A stretch of 64,000 nt of DNA from Helianthus annuus (lineage: Eukaryota > Streptophyta > Magnoliopsida > Asterales > Asteraceae). The translations under genes were made by a program, and so were the position numbers. This document shows, piece after piece, positions 48,918 through 59,595 of the stretch. Each line of letters opens with the position of its first letter. Position 1 is the stretch's first letter. The notes below the pieces were generated by a model. The model saw nothing but the letters and a program-made list of their open reading frames with translations. It had not been told where the DNA came from and did no database searches. The DNA lies in NCBI RefSeq assembly GCF_002127325.2, contig NC_035436.2, positions 119,154,771 through 119,218,770 of the forward strand, written 5' to 3'.

Positions 48918-49284
48918 AATAAGCGGTCCAGACAAGTTTGTCGAATAAGCGGTTCAAATCACTAATCCAAATAAGCGAATTCAACCGTTTGTATAAGTGG
49001 TCCAAGCTGTTCGTTCAAGCGATCTGAGCTTGTTCGTTCGAGCGGTTTAAGTTTGTTCGTTCAAGCGGTTTGAGCTTGTTCGGATGAGCGGTTTCAACTG
49101 TTCGTTCGAGCGGTTCCTGATGTACAGATTGACGATTCAAATATATCCGAATGGGCGGTCCAAGAACACTTCGACCGAATAAGCGGTTCTAAATCCGTCC
49201 GGATAAGCGGTTCAATCAATGTATGAATGAGCGATTCAGAACTGTCCGAATTAGCGGTCCAAGGTCATTCGAACGAACGGTCCA
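48918..49284 (-). repeat. Array of about 15 AGCGGTYC motifs in element E leader
   Basis: The motif, consensus (AT)(AG)AGCGGTTC or AGCGGTCC, recurs every 18-31 bases, for example at 48918, 48943, 48970, 49038, 49062, 49084, 49108, 49151, 49180, 49203 and 49251. The same motif recurs in the LTRs. The array lies between the PBS and the gag-like ORF. Confidence 0.8.
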
Positions 49285-49483
49285 CAATCAATTCCAATTT
49301 CAACCCACTTAAACTTCGAGTTTTGATTTGAAACTTTCCAGGGTTTGTCACAGTACTATTTCGCACAATCCCTGAGATTTTGAACAAATTTCGACCGTGA
49401 AATCTTAACGAACCAGAAAAGAAAGTGTAGAAGTGAGAATTTCAAGCGAAAATCGAGCTAAACGGCAAGAACTCTTCCTCCTG

Positions 49484-49496
49484 AGCTCTGATACCA
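49484..49496 (-). other. Element E primer binding site (tRNA-iMet type)
   Basis: The complement reads TGGTATCAGAGCT, two bases from the 5' LTR start at 49499. Confidence 0.9.
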
Positions 49497-49498
49497 CA

Positions 49499-49981
49499 TG
49501 TAGGATCGTTTGCTGACCCGATGAGTCGATCAGAAGAGGTCTTAGACTAATCCAGAGGCGGAATTCATTGAATTAGTCTTCGTAAAGCTTGATTTCACAC
49601 TTTAACGTCTCCTTTATTGATTCTATAACAGTTTACAAGCACATGGAGACAAACGGACAGAGCTTTGCCTTTTTTACACACACATCCGTACTCTCTCTAT
49701 GTTCTGCTACCTTGAACCGCTCATTTGGACCACTTATATAGGAGTTATGGGCCGCTCATATGGACATGTCCATATGAGCGATCCAAGTGACTACCATATA
49801 AGCGGACTATGATGACCACATAAGCGGTCCATCAACATGCACTATGATAACCTCTAATTGGACTAATGAGCGGTCCAATTACTTTAATTCTATACAAACT
49901 TTCTCACTCTCCTATTCCTATACAATTAGCTCTGCCGTAAGACTCGAACTAAGATGTAGTCGACAGACAACTGCACCAACA
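49499..49981 (-). repeat. Element E 5' LTR (right copy)
   Basis: These 483 bp are identical by eye to 34593-35075. They are followed by the AGTTT duplication at 49982-49986. Confidence 0.92.
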
Positions 49982-49986
49982 AGTTT

Positions 49987-50825
49987 GTTATACTTTAAAT
50001 TCCAAATCTACACATCCCTTAATCTTCAATCCAAACCCATTCATATACTAAATCTCATTAACTCGTCAATACTTGGATAATCGGAAGACTTAGCAAATTT
50101 GCGAGTACACTTGACCCATTTTCCTTTTAATACACTTTGGGTGCAACATGTTTTACTTGTTAAAATGCACGATTCACAAAGATGCTTTATTCATTCAATC
50201 ATTTACATGCTTTTTATGCTTAGATTCATGCTAGAATTCATACTACTTGTTAACCCGCCTTAACAATTATAGCGCTATAGGAGTAGCACACCACCTGACG
50301 AGGTTTTTGTTAAGTTATATTCTTTACGGTCTTGATATTGCTATATCAATGGATGCTATTATTCATACTTTACGGTCTCGATATTGCTATATCGAGGGAT
50401 GCTATTATTCTTATGGACACTTGGTTTTGTCTTTTAGTTATGCATGATAGTTGACCTTGTATATCAAATTGCTATGTTGGATTGAAAATACTTTTTATAC
50501 ATATGTCACGAGTCTAAAACTAGTGTACTCGCCAATACGTCGTATTGAACTATGCTTTTAAAACATGTTGCAGGTTTTGAGATGATGTTGATGATGCATG
50601 GAACATAGTAGGATGCCTAGATACACATTTAAAATTTTGTATTCTTATTGTATTGTAATTCCTGTATTTCAAGATGTTGTATTTGATTTCAATCTTTGTA
50701 ATTGACTGTTTAGAAATGGAATGAAATTTATTATTTAAATTCTTGTCACAAATATTAATGTTATGATGTATCAGCAATCTATTTCGTCTCACTCTGATGT
50801 TTCCGCTATCGGTTGGGGTGTGACA
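49987..50825 (+). repeat. Element A 3' LTR, second part
   Basis: This matches 592-1429 and ends GGTTGGGGTGTGACA. It carries the two tandem 46-bp units with inverted repeats at about 50320-50410. The right TSD of A should be GTAAT (50826-50830), but its partner is outside the window. Confidence 0.88.
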
Positions 50826-51190
50826 GTAATTATAACGGTTTTCTATTACTGATTTGACAGATTTACACCATGAAAACAAATGGGCAGAGTTTCGCCTCAA
50901 GAATGCCCAAAAGATACAAATGACTAACACACGACATCTATTTATAGAGTTCTAGGTTCGTACATGGCTTGTATGCCTTCGTACAAAGCTGCCATAATTG
51001 TGCCTTCATACGAAGCTGCTATTTCACACATGTTCTTCATACTTTGAATTGTTCAGCATCAGTCTTGTGTCATTTGTTTAAGCTACGATACGTGATTGAC
51101 ACAAGCGATAGACATATGCACTCACAGAAGTTGCTGAGACCGGGGGGAGATCAGCGTATCTTTAGTCTTAGAGTGTCTTATCATTAGAAC
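50826..51190 (-). repeat. Copia LTR fragment J, related to the E LTR
   Basis: The stretch 50863-50905 resembles the E LTR around 49631-49670 (both have TTTACA, ATGRARACAAA, GGRCAGAG then GCC). A CTATTTATAG box at about 50938 would be a minus-strand TATA. CTTCGTAC-like phrases repeat at 50962-51020. Its left side would lie beyond element A. Borders are uncertain. Confidence 0.4.
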
Positions 51191-52603
51191 CTGGTTCCAT
51201 CATAGTTACCACTGTCGAGAGAAAACGAAGAGTCACAAATAGGATTCCAAGCTTGGGTAGTACTTCCTCATCCTTGATTTCACCCTAGTAGTCTTCAGCT
51301 TGTGTCTTGGTAGTCTTGTTCGTCTGAGTTAATATTAGGTTATTAGATTAATTAATAAATATAAACAACCTCAAAATCCAAATAAACAGGTTAAGTAATT
51401 AGTTATGTCAGAGTCGAGTCTAGCGTCGCAAGTGTCTCGTGGGTTCGATATCCGGACTTCCATTAGGCTTTACTGCATTCGATGGGTACACTTGCTTGTC
51501 ATTGTGGTCTAGTATTTAGGAGAGTCTAGAGTATTACTATAAGTTCTAGGTTAGGTTTAGTTAAGTAAGTTTAACAGACCATATTTAGCACATCAGAATC
51601 ATTGGATGAACATGCCTTAAGTGGTATTTGTGAACAAAATCTCAAAGGATCTTTTCAAGATAGTCAAAGAGAATGTGTCCAAAAATTCCTGCATTAAAGC
51701 TGTCTTTATAAACAGTGCCACTTCAGAGGCACGACCCCATGTCAGTTTGACATGGCCCCGTGTCTAAAAAATTAAGTTAGAGATTTTGTCTGCATGTTGA
51801 CACGAGTCGTGTTTGTTGGGACACGAACCTTAAAACTTTGTTAAGGTTACTTCCGGTAATGGCAACTACATACCTTTTTGAAAGCCCTAATCATTTCACC
51901 AAAACAGGAACAACCCTCTTTCAGCTCCTCATCCTTTGTGTTATCATGACATGGACTGGTCCTTGGCCCGTCAGAGTTCTCCCCATTGCGGACCGAGCCA
52001 CTTTTTTATTACCCCCTCTTCCTCATTTGATTCTTCTCCGCCCTGACTATCCTTGGAATCCTTATGATGATATATTTTATATATTAGAGATTCTAAGGTC
52101 TTTAGGCTTTGGATAAGATTTTTACCTTATGGACACATTTCATGCGATATTGTGTCTTAAGAGAATAGGAATTGAGGGTTTTATTACGAGGGAAGATCAT
52201 TATGGTTTTTATGAACAAACATCCTAAAATATTGGTTCTCTTTTGTTGATGGGTCTTCTTATATGTATTTGGGGCTGATTATTAAGATGTAACAATCCAG
52301 TTTCATATTGGGTCCACCACATAATTGCCATCATTTACCATAAGGTGATTGTTCTTAAAAACAATAATAATTTTCCATGTTGGAAACAAGATCTGAAACT
52401 TCGAGTTTTCAAAAGGCACGGGTTGTGCATGAATGGGCATGACCCCATGATTGATTGCAATGAGGGTTCTTTTAGAAAACAGATTTTGTTGAATACTAGG
52501 CAATTGACACGACCCCATATAAAGCATCTGTGATGGAAATAAATGAAATAAAGAAGATTAAGGTTAGGTCGTTGACTTCAAACTTTCTTAAATTCATTGT
52601 ATC
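51191..52603 (-). mobile_element. Element I internal region, decayed Tat/Athila-like relative of G
   Basis: Read on the minus strand from a decayed PBS at 52622, 52347-52271 aligns with the start of G ORF1 (59908-59980 region). The shared core is CTTATGGTA, CAATTATGTGG and TGTTAC, but with a stop and lost residues. A pair of near-palindromes with an exact 9-nt spacer is at 51730-51762, as in G. The plus-strand open frame at 51838-52116 is probably chance. No enzyme motif is seen. Confidence 0.5.
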
Positions 52604-52622
52604 ATCGGAAATGACGCAAAAA
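52604..52622 (-). other. Element I decayed primer binding site (tRNA-Asp-like)
   Basis: On the minus strand the sequence after CACGTCAAG matches the G PBS TGGCGCCGTTGCCGGGGA at about 11 of 18 bases, and most differences are C/T or G/A type. Its place right after an LTR-like end supports the call. Confidence 0.5.
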
Positions 52623-52625
52623 ACT

Positions 52626-53935
52626 TGACGTGTCGAGACGTGTATAGGAACACGATAAAATACAATCACTTTAATACCAAAATGTTATCAACATCTAGTC
52701 AAACCAAAAGTGAGTTACCGATAAAATACAATCACTTCTACAACATGTTAGGGCAAGTGCATCCACTTTTAGCGTACTAGCGAATGTAAGATACCGAGAT
52801 CGTCCAAGGACACAAATTTCAATACCGGAATGTTATCAACATCTAGTCAAACCAAAAGTGAGTTTGTGGAAAGGTTGTTAAACATAAAAACAAAGCAATT
52901 AAAAATAATGGAAAACAATACTCAAGAAGAATCACTTGGATCAGACTTCCCAATAATGTCTAAATTAACTTCTTTGGTTAAGAACCTTTCAAGAGACCAT
53001 TATACAAAAAATACGCCTCTTCGGTGTGGTTCTCCCGAGTACTATGCGAAAGAACTCACCTAAAGTCATTCTATGAAAAAAATGAATTCGTATGCTATTA
53101 ATGCCATAAAGTCGTAGGTTTGCTTTTTGGGGCAAACATTACACTATGCTATATTGGTCATAAGCTGCAAGGTGACCATTCCACAAAGCCTATAAAATTA
53201 TTAAATTAGTTTTGATTATAAGGGATTGAACCCATTATCTACTATGATTCCCTTGATTTGATGTTATCTCCTCAGGGCAGTATGAATGTGAAAAAACCAA
53301 GTCCTTGCGCATCGAGTATACCACTTCTCCGTGTAAGGCAAGAACTTAACCTAAACCACACTTCTAATCCTCTTCCAAGTAGTTAACATGTTTTTACAAA
53401 TATATAAAGACACGAATGCTTGAATCAACAAACACAAAGTAATGGATTAATTAAAGCTCACTTTCAATATAAGAAAATCATATTTAAAGTCACTGACACA
53501 TACTAAATGAAAAGTCCAAACCTAAGAAATTAAAAAGACATTAAAGATTCATTTTCACCAAGTGATGCAAGAACTTTAGCCAAGAATGGCCATAAGAAAT
53601 GACATGTTAATCAACAAGATTAAATGTTTATAAATACAAGCTATAGAATCTTGGATCCTAAGACAAACCAAACTCTAAACAAGATGGAAATATGGTGGAA
53701 AGTGGTGGTGAGTGAGTGAGAGAGGGTGCTAAAGGATGGAGAGAATGACAACCCAAGCACTCTATTTATATGCATAAACAGGGGGAGAGGCATGACTCAT
53801 GTGATTGTCTCTTGCATTCAGTTTGTCTGTTGTGTTTAGAGTTCGTACATCAACGTGGGCCGTGTGAGTTGAGGCACGACCAAAATCAACTTTGTGGGTT
53901 AACGTGACCGCGTCGTCCCGATCAGTCAAAAAACC
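52626..53935 (-). repeat. Element I LTR (Tat-like), cut by element H
   Basis: On the minus strand a TATA box (GCATATAAATAG, about 53764-53773) is followed about 1.1 kb later by a phrase like TTGGACGATCTCGGTATCTTAC (52782-52804) and GCACTTGCCC, which are in the same order and distance as in the G LTR. GC-rich near-palindromes with a 9-nt spacer lie at about 53870-53930. Upstream U3 is missing and is probably right of H, beyond the window. Both borders are approximate. Confidence 0.5.
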
Positions 53936-55110
53936 CAATTAAACCTAGGTAGCTAGGGTAAGTCAGGTATCGTATCCACGAAGAGCATGTGGTCAGTATC
54001 ACACAAGTTGTTCGATTAGCCAAAGTTATTTACAAACAAATATGCAAAATAATTATGAAGCTTGCTAATTTTTATTTTTAGTTTGTTTAGAAAAATTATT
54101 AGAATGAGTAAAAATAACAAGTTAGAAACAAGGGTCACACCCGGTTTGACAACTGCAAGACCTAGAGTTTCTACACGTTAGACTTAATTTAGTTGCATTT
54201 GATTATTAACGGATTTAGTATTATGTGGCTTAGGTGTCAAGAGCTATCAACGTCATAGACAACGAACCACACTATACTTCGTTACCAAGAACATGTAAAT
54301 CCTAACCTATAGCAAGGCATAATTGCACATATTCATTTCACAAAGTCAAATTTAATAACTCATTCGACAATTCATGAATCCAATACAAATGCAAGACAAT
54401 TGATATAAGTTTCAAATGGTTAAATACAACTAGTCACAAATCAAATCATAAACAAAATATTGAAACCCTAGAATTCTTACAAAGTCTAAACCGGGGTGAA
54501 ACCCTTAGGAGATTAGTCGCGTATATTCATGACGTCTCGCAATAATACCAGTCACAAAATCTTGTGCTCTCTTCTTGAATTGCGTGCAAAGCAGCCAAAG
54601 GGCTACTCCTTGTGCGACCTCCTCCGAACTCGTAACCCCCCACTATCGAACTCCCTTTTTTTTCAAACCTTCACGACCTCTTTTTCTTTTTGTGTCCAAG
54701 CCCAAATAGAAAAATAATTAATTCAGCCCATTGACCAATTTTAGTGTTGAAAAGTGCCTCACGAAACTTGTTTGCAAAGGTATCAAAATCCTTTTCAATT
54801 GTCTTTTGTAATTCACATGACAATATAATACAAAGCACTCATTTAATTTAATATAGGTTCCTTATGTAATATTAAATTATAAAGACTACTTTTAGCTAAT
54901 ATTATTATCTCAAGTAAGTCTAATCACCATTAATATCTCTTTTTATTTCATAGTTACGTTAATATAAGCGTTATAACTGGTTTTATCCGTAACCGATAAG
55001 AATATATATATATATATATATGATCAAAGTAACATATTTGATACCAATATCAATGCATTTATTATATAATTTACATTCTATAAGGTATACCTAAAATGTA
55101 CCGATCACAT
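53936..55110 (-). repeat. Element H 3' LTR (borders approximate)
   Basis: On the minus strand it starts TGTGATCGGTAC right after the PPT. A GGATACGATACC phrase near its end (53966-53980) is typical of LTR ends in this lineage. An (AT)n microsatellite is at 55002-55021. The exact left end could not be fixed by inverted repeat or TSD. Confidence 0.45.
55002..55021. repeat. (AT)10 microsatellite
   Basis: This is an uninterrupted AT dinucleotide run of about 20 bases inside the presumed H LTR. Confidence 0.95.
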
Positions 55111-55144
55111 CCTCACACTTCTCTTTTGCTTGCCCTCAAGCAAA
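55111..55144 (-). other. Element H terminal hairpin (AGGG loop) and polypurine tract
   Basis: On the minus strand, stem TTTGCTTG/CAAGCAAA (55144-55137, 55132-55125) has loop AGGG, followed by AAGTGTGAGG (55120-55111) and the LTR. Confidence 0.65.
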
Positions 55145-56317
55145 TCTGTTTTTTACTTTCACGTGGGCCGAACGAAAAACACACTTCCCATTCTCGAGAC
55201 ATAAGTTAAGGTCTAATGTCATACCCGGTTCATGATTTTTACAATTTTTTAAATTTTTAACGGTAAAGTGATTAGTCACATAATTATGGTTACCCAAAAT
55301 TAACCCGCCCGTGAAACTAACAAGTTATGCACATCCCTCACAATGTTCTCTCCACTCGGTTCAACAATTGGCTAATAGATAATGCATTAGCACTTTTTAA
55401 GTAATCACTCAAACCAGTTAGAACACATACCCGCATATGCTTGCAACTCAATCATTCTCCACCACCGAACACAAATACTAAGCACAAGTCAAAAGGTTTG
55501 TAAGGGTTGTAACGGGGCTAGGCTAAGGGTAAGAAGTAGGATATTTAAAGTGGCTAAGGTGATAAAAATTCGATTTTTATTACAAACTATTAAACTAAAT
55601 AAAACTAAATATAAACATCAACTATGAGGCAACAACTTTCGCCTTTTATTCAACAACTACTAACACTTCTTATTGTGTTTTTTTTCAACACTTTTTCATT
55701 TTTTTTCATACCATTTTCTGAATTTTTTGCTTTTTTTAAATTTTTTTATAAATATGCAAACAAACAAATCACAATTGTACAATTTGACTCCTATAATCGA
55801 ATTTTCATCACACGGGTTTAAAAGAAAAGGTTTAACGGTTATGGGCTAAAGGGTGGTCAAACGAAAGGATTAGGCTCAAAATTGGCTACTAGGGGATAAT
55901 TTTTGGGTAAGAATATAAAAATGATGTAAAAGGAAAAAGGTTTACCTAATGCCTTAATCATTCTCGTGCTTGTATTCAGTCTATGGTCTCGAACGTATCA
56001 AAAGTTGCAAGTTCTACAATACGCGACTAATGGTCCACTCAAACAAAAAAAAACATGTATATGTAATTCGATGATATAAAAGTGGCTCAAAACCTCACGT
56101 ATAAGGGTATGGTATGTGATATGCATAAAATACTAGTTCCTTAGGCGAATTATTCCTAAATAACCACCCGCTAAATACCCGTCATGCTATTAATTTGAAC
56201 TTGACCATGACAAAAGACCAAATGGGTTGTGCCATCCCTCGTTGACTTAGTTACTTGTGCTTTTTAGATCGCTTCAAACAAAGACATTTTTGAAAATTTT
56301 TTGAAATTTTCCCCCAT
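55145..56317 (-). other. Element H non-coding region between purine tracts
   Basis: No gene is supported. The 65-codon plus-strand frame at 55624-55821 is a phenylalanine-rich reading of T runs. The stretch corresponds in position to 62220-63444 of G. Confidence 0.6.
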
Positions 56318-56434
56318 CCCCACACTTGAGGTAAATATTGTCCTCAATATGTACTGTTTAAATGAACGGGTCAAAATCAAAAACTTTTACTACTCCCCCA
56401 TCCCCACACTTGAGGTGAACATTGTCCTCAATGT
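56318..56434 (-). other. Element H two internal AGGA-loop hairpins with purine tracts
   Basis: On the minus strand, stem ACATTG/CAATGT (56434-56429, 56424-56419) and stem ATATTG/CAATAT (56350-56345, 56340-56335) both have loop AGGA. Each is followed by ACCTCAAGTGTGGGG-type sequence. The two stems differ by a paired C-G to T-A change. Confidence 0.65.
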
Positions 56435-56995
56435 GTAAGAACTAGAGTTTTTGAAATGCACAAGGGATGTGACACGGCTAACCTCCCCCAAAATTTCACC
56501 CCGGAAAAAAAATACAAAATACAATCCACTTATTTGCTAACTAAAAATCAAAAGTAAAAAGGGAACGTATGCACCTGATTTTTGGAGCTCATTCCTCATG
56601 TGCTCTTCTTCTCTTCAAGAAAGCGGTCGTCTCATGAACATAATGTACCTACAAATCTTAACCCTTGTGTAGAAGCATGCTTCTCACAACCATTAAAATT
56701 TATTAGCTACCTAGTTCTACCACTTTTATGAAAATATTACCAAGTCATACATTAATTTACTTTGATTTATGTGGAAAAATAATTTACAACAATAACAAGC
56801 CTAACTCACTTTCGTAGGAATCACGATTGCATTTAGCATATACAACAAGCCCTTTTAACCTTCCGATAGCTCGGGAGGACGAGTAGGTCTCGTGAGGGTT
56901 ATATAGGGAACACACCCACAATGTTCATTTAACTAAGAAAATAAAATAAATGAATACTAGTACAAACTCTACAACAATAATACCTGATTTACCTC
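56435..56995 (-). other. Element H non-coding region
   Basis: I see no gene or clear repeat in these 560 bases, which lie between the ORF2 stop and the internal hairpins. Confidence 0.6.
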
Positions 56996-57469
56996 TCATG
57001 GTGGTCGAAGTGCACATTTGCCTACCGAGTTTCCAACATACGCTCGGTAGTTGGCATGCCGAATCCATACTCTTTTTATTATATTCGGCATACGCACTGT
57101 ACAACTTCGGGGCCGTTTCTTAACAATATGGCTAATGTCTTGCAACGCCACCCTTCGAATCCTTATGCACAAACCCGCATCCCCAACTTTGTTGGTTGGA
57201 GTGATAAGTTTGGAAGAAGGATGAATATGAACGTGAGCCTCTTTCAAATCCGATTCGTCTTGCGGTGTCATGTCTTCCGCTCGGTTCAAACATTCAATTA
57301 CTTGCTTCGGAAGTTCAATAACCTCTTCCACCACATCACCATCCACCACTGTACCACTAGCCAACACCTCTTGGTCTCGTCTAAGTTGAGCCAATTCTTC
57401 GGCGAGATGACCCACTTTCTTTGCCAAGTCTTCATGAGCTTTATCTCTTACTTCAAACTCTTTCTTCAT
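56996..57469 (-). CDS. Element H ORF2, coiled-coil protein, unrecognised
   Basis: The frame has 157 codons from ATG at 57469. Residues 1-35 form a charged heptad-like helix (KAHEDLAKKVGHLAEELAQL). An acidic middle section follows, then a basic C-terminal part (about 115-157). The start ATG overlaps the TGA of ORF1 as ATGA, in a different frame. That is most simply read as a one-base frameshift in a once longer gag-like protein. No enzyme motif is present. Function is unknown; a Gag-like structural role is a guess from position. Confidence 0.45.
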   Translation of the reverse strand: MKKEFEVRDKAHEDLAKKVGHLAEELAQLRRDQEVLASGTVVDGDVVEEVIELPKQVIECLNRAEDMTPQDESDLKEAHVHIHPSSKLITPTNKVGDAGLCIRIRRVALQDISHIVKKRPRSCTVRMPNIIKRVWIRHANYRAYVGNSVGKCALRPP

Positions 57470-57864
57470 TTCGGTTTTGAACTCTTGATGTGAATTAGTA
57501 GGGCACTCATAGCATTCATGAGGGCATCAAATTTGGAACTTATTGAGTCTTGAGGTTCCTCGTATGCCGGTTGAGGGTATTCATTATAATAATCATCATA
57601 CACCTCCCGGTAACTTGAGAAATGTGGCAATTCGGGTTCATAGTAGTACTCTTGATAATGTGGTGGTGGTGGATTATCGTATGGATAATATGAAGATGGA
57701 CCATTGAAATCTTCATAATCCGCCCTCCTATATTCGTACAATCCGCTGAGGTAGTCTTCCAGATCCTTGTTGGCTTGAACTTTTTCATAGAAGACAAAGT
57801 AATCCTCTAAATAATGCTCTCCGCTTCCGCAACACTCACACGGATCATCATCTACCCAATTCAT
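57466..57864 (-). CDS. Element H ORF1, gag-like N-terminal part with altered zinc knuckle
   Basis: The frame has 132 codons from ATG at 57864. Residues 9-22 read CECCGSGEHYLEDY, the spacing C-X2-C-X4-H-X4 of a retroviral zinc knuckle with the last cysteine replaced by tyrosine. The rest is rich in tyrosine, proline and acids (about 45-110). It lies 15 bases from the G LTR. A similar position and knuckle-like motif are found in ORF1 of G (59881). I do not recognise the family. Confidence 0.5.
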   Translation of the reverse strand: MNWVDDDPCECCGSGEHYLEDYFVFYEKVQANKDLEDYLSGLYEYRRADYEDFNGPSSYYPYDNPPPPHYQEYYYEPELPHFSSYREVYDDYYNEYPQPAYEEPQDSISSKFDALMNAMSALLIHIKSSKPK

Positions 57865-57879
57865 ATTGAAAGACGATAC

Positions 57880-59571
57880 TGATGTGTGTAAAATGCAACA
57901 TATAAATTACATCAAATGAGGCATAAAACTAACCCTTTTTAAGTACTAATGTTGGAAAAAGAGTGTTTTTGTCTTCCTTTTGTATTTTCAGGATGAAATG
58001 AGCTCAAATTCACAAAAGAAACAAAAAGACAGCTAATTCTAACATAAATACAAGAAAAGGAACAAAAGTGGATTGCCCGACCCCTCAACGGCATCCTCCC
58101 AAGCAAAGAAGAGAAAACAGAAGACTGAACACGCCCCGTGCTCAGCCAGCACGGGGCCGTGCCCAAGAAGCAGCAGAAAAGACAAACCTATAGAAGCTTC
58201 CATTGCCCACCACGGGGCCGTGTCCAGTGAGCACGGGGGCGTGGTGAAAGTACAACAGGCGCATTAATTGTAATTGCGAATTACAATTAATGAAGAGAGA
58301 GAGTGTCAGACGGGCACGGGGGCGTGTCCAGCGGACACGGGGCCGTGCCCAGCCTTCTGTTCAGCCTATAAATAGGATTGCTTGGTTTCATTTCAACTCA
58401 TCCCTTGGCACACCACCTCTCTCACACTTCATCCACCACCCACCACCACCATAACACCATCATCCACCACCATCATCCATTGTCCATCGTAGAGTGTGTG
58501 AGTCGTCTCGGGATCCAAGATTGATCGTAAGAGTTCTTGACAATCAAGGCCATGTTTGCCTAAGTCTCTTACATCACTTGGTGAAGACAAGTGTTTAGTA
58601 TAATACTTTTTATTTTTAATCTTTTGCACTTTTTATTTGGTTTTGTATTAATGACTTTAATAACTAGTTACTTATGTTGAAGGTGATCTTTCCTTATCGT
58701 TTGTCCGTGTTGTCTTGGCATTATTTTACTGTCTATATAAAATAAAAGATTTTCACCATTCATATCTCCACGGTCTATATGGAGGTATGTTGGCTACCTG
58801 ATCGGGGGTTAAGGGAACGGTTTGGTAAGGGTCTTGCCCTTGTTCAGCGTTTAGAGGTCCTGCAAGGGACCTGGGTCAAATTTAGTAGGATCTCCTTCAA
58901 TGCCCATAGGTATTGGATGGCGGGGATCCAAACTCTTTGACCCCCTCATAAGTTAACTACTATTAATACTATAACCCGGCTATTTAGGACTGTATCCCTG
59001 CTGAGTCAGACTACTTAGCCGAGGGTAACGTCACCGCCAAAAGCGGGGCCTACCACAATTTGCATTAATAACTTAATTAATTATCTTCCAATAATCCAAC
59101 CCTTTAGGATTGTATCCTTGCTGACTCAAACTACTGGGTTGAGGGTAACGTCGCCTTCAAAAGAGGGGCCTACTACAATAACTAAGATAATCTCTTAAAC
59201 AAGTGCAAAAGTGCGAAAATAATCAAAGGTTATACTAATACACGAGTCGGATCCAAGTGATTCATCTTGTCTATCTGTTTTTATTTTATTTTATTTTTCA
59301 GCATTTAGTTAGTTTTTATTTTTCTATTTTAAAAACCTTTTCTAACTTTTTGATTTGATTAGAAGTTGAGGATAAACCGGTACTAAAAGCTCTTGTGTCC
59401 TTGGACGACCTCGGTATCTTACCAACACTATACTACGTCCACGACGGGTGCACTTGCCCATATGTGTGTTTAGTGTTAGTAAATATCGTGTTTTATAAAT
59501 TTAAAACTTGGCTAAAGGTGTAAAAAGGGCTTAAATATACATTAAAAATATATTACACTACACGCACATCA
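57880..59571 (+). repeat. Element G 5' LTR
   Basis: The LTR is 1692 bp. U3 holds three twin-palindrome blocks (58130, 58211, 58315) and a perfect 14-bp-arm inverted repeat (58262-58292). The TATA box is at 58367. Near the end, the phrase GGACGACCTCGGTATCTTAC (59403-59422) and GCACTTGCCC match the LTR of I. Confidence 0.9.
58130..58374 (+). promoter_or_regulatory. G LTR promoter: three twin palindromes, long inverted repeat and TATA box
   Basis: Twin copies of CACGGGGCCGTG-like sequence start at 58130/58150, 58211/58232 and 58315/58336. The spacer is always 9 bases. An inverted repeat CATTAATTGTAATT-GCG-AATTACAATTAATG (58262-58292) lies between the second and third pairs. TATAAATA is at 58367-58374. 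The 3' LTR repeats all of this, with TATAAATA at 63973-63980. Confidence 0.7.
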
Positions 59572-59577
59572 AGTTTT

Positions 59578-59595
59578 TGGCGCCGTTGCCGGGGA
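59578..59595 (+). other. Element G primer binding site (tRNA-Asp type)
   Basis: TGGCGCCGTTGCCGGGGA lies six bases after the LTR end. It is the hallmark PBS of plant Tat/Athila elements. Confidence 0.92.

Larger units (their letters stand above)
34593..49981 (-). mobile_element. Copia-type LTR element E, non-autonomous, gag-like remains only
   Basis: E is flanked by AGTTT at 34588-34592 and 49982-49986. LTRs are 34593-35075 and 49499-49981, both 483 bp and identical by eye. The minus-strand PBS (iMet) and a PPT of AAGGGGG type, plus CCHC coding of the style seen in plant Ty1/copia elements, suggest copia; no RT is present to confirm this. With D (36206-45781) removed the internal region is about 4.8 kb and holds only a broken gag-like ORF. 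It must have moved in trans. Confidence 0.88.
1..50825 (+). mobile_element. LTR retrotransposon A, non-autonomous, host of all nested insertions
   Basis: This is the outermost element. Its 5' LTR is cut by the window start and ends at 1429, followed by a tRNA-iMet PBS. Its 3' LTR starts at 32993 after a polypurine tract and ends at 50825. Removing B (3375-31662) and E (34593-49981) leaves only about 3.3 kb of internal DNA with no gag or pol frame, so A is a LARD-like derivative. The PBS type, the GTGACA LTR end and the AAATTTCGGGACGAAATTT-type motif before the PPT match the chromoviruses B, C, D and F, so a Tekay/Del origin is inferred. The LTR pair differs by several percent (six differences in one 180-bp stretch), making A the oldest element here. 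The left TSD is outside the window. Confidence 0.85.
53936..57879 (-). mobile_element. Element H, Tat/Athila-like, partial (continues beyond G)
   Basis: On the minus strand the order is two small ORFs (57864-56996), two hairpin-plus-purine modules (about 56434-56318), a terminal hairpin and PPT (55144-55111) and a 3' LTR (about 55110-53936). Its 5' part is missing because G inserted at 57880; it should continue beyond the window. No pol is seen, so it is probably non-autonomous. Confidence 0.55.

Noticed and set aside
51838..52116. 92-codon plus-strand hydrophobic ORF, possible membrane protein
   Set aside because: It lies antisense in the decayed internal region of I; leucine content follows from base composition, and there is no homology I can name.
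58073..58267. 64-codon ORF in both G LTRs
   Set aside because: It reads through the twin palindromes in U3 upstream of the TATA box and would not be in the main transcript's 5' end.
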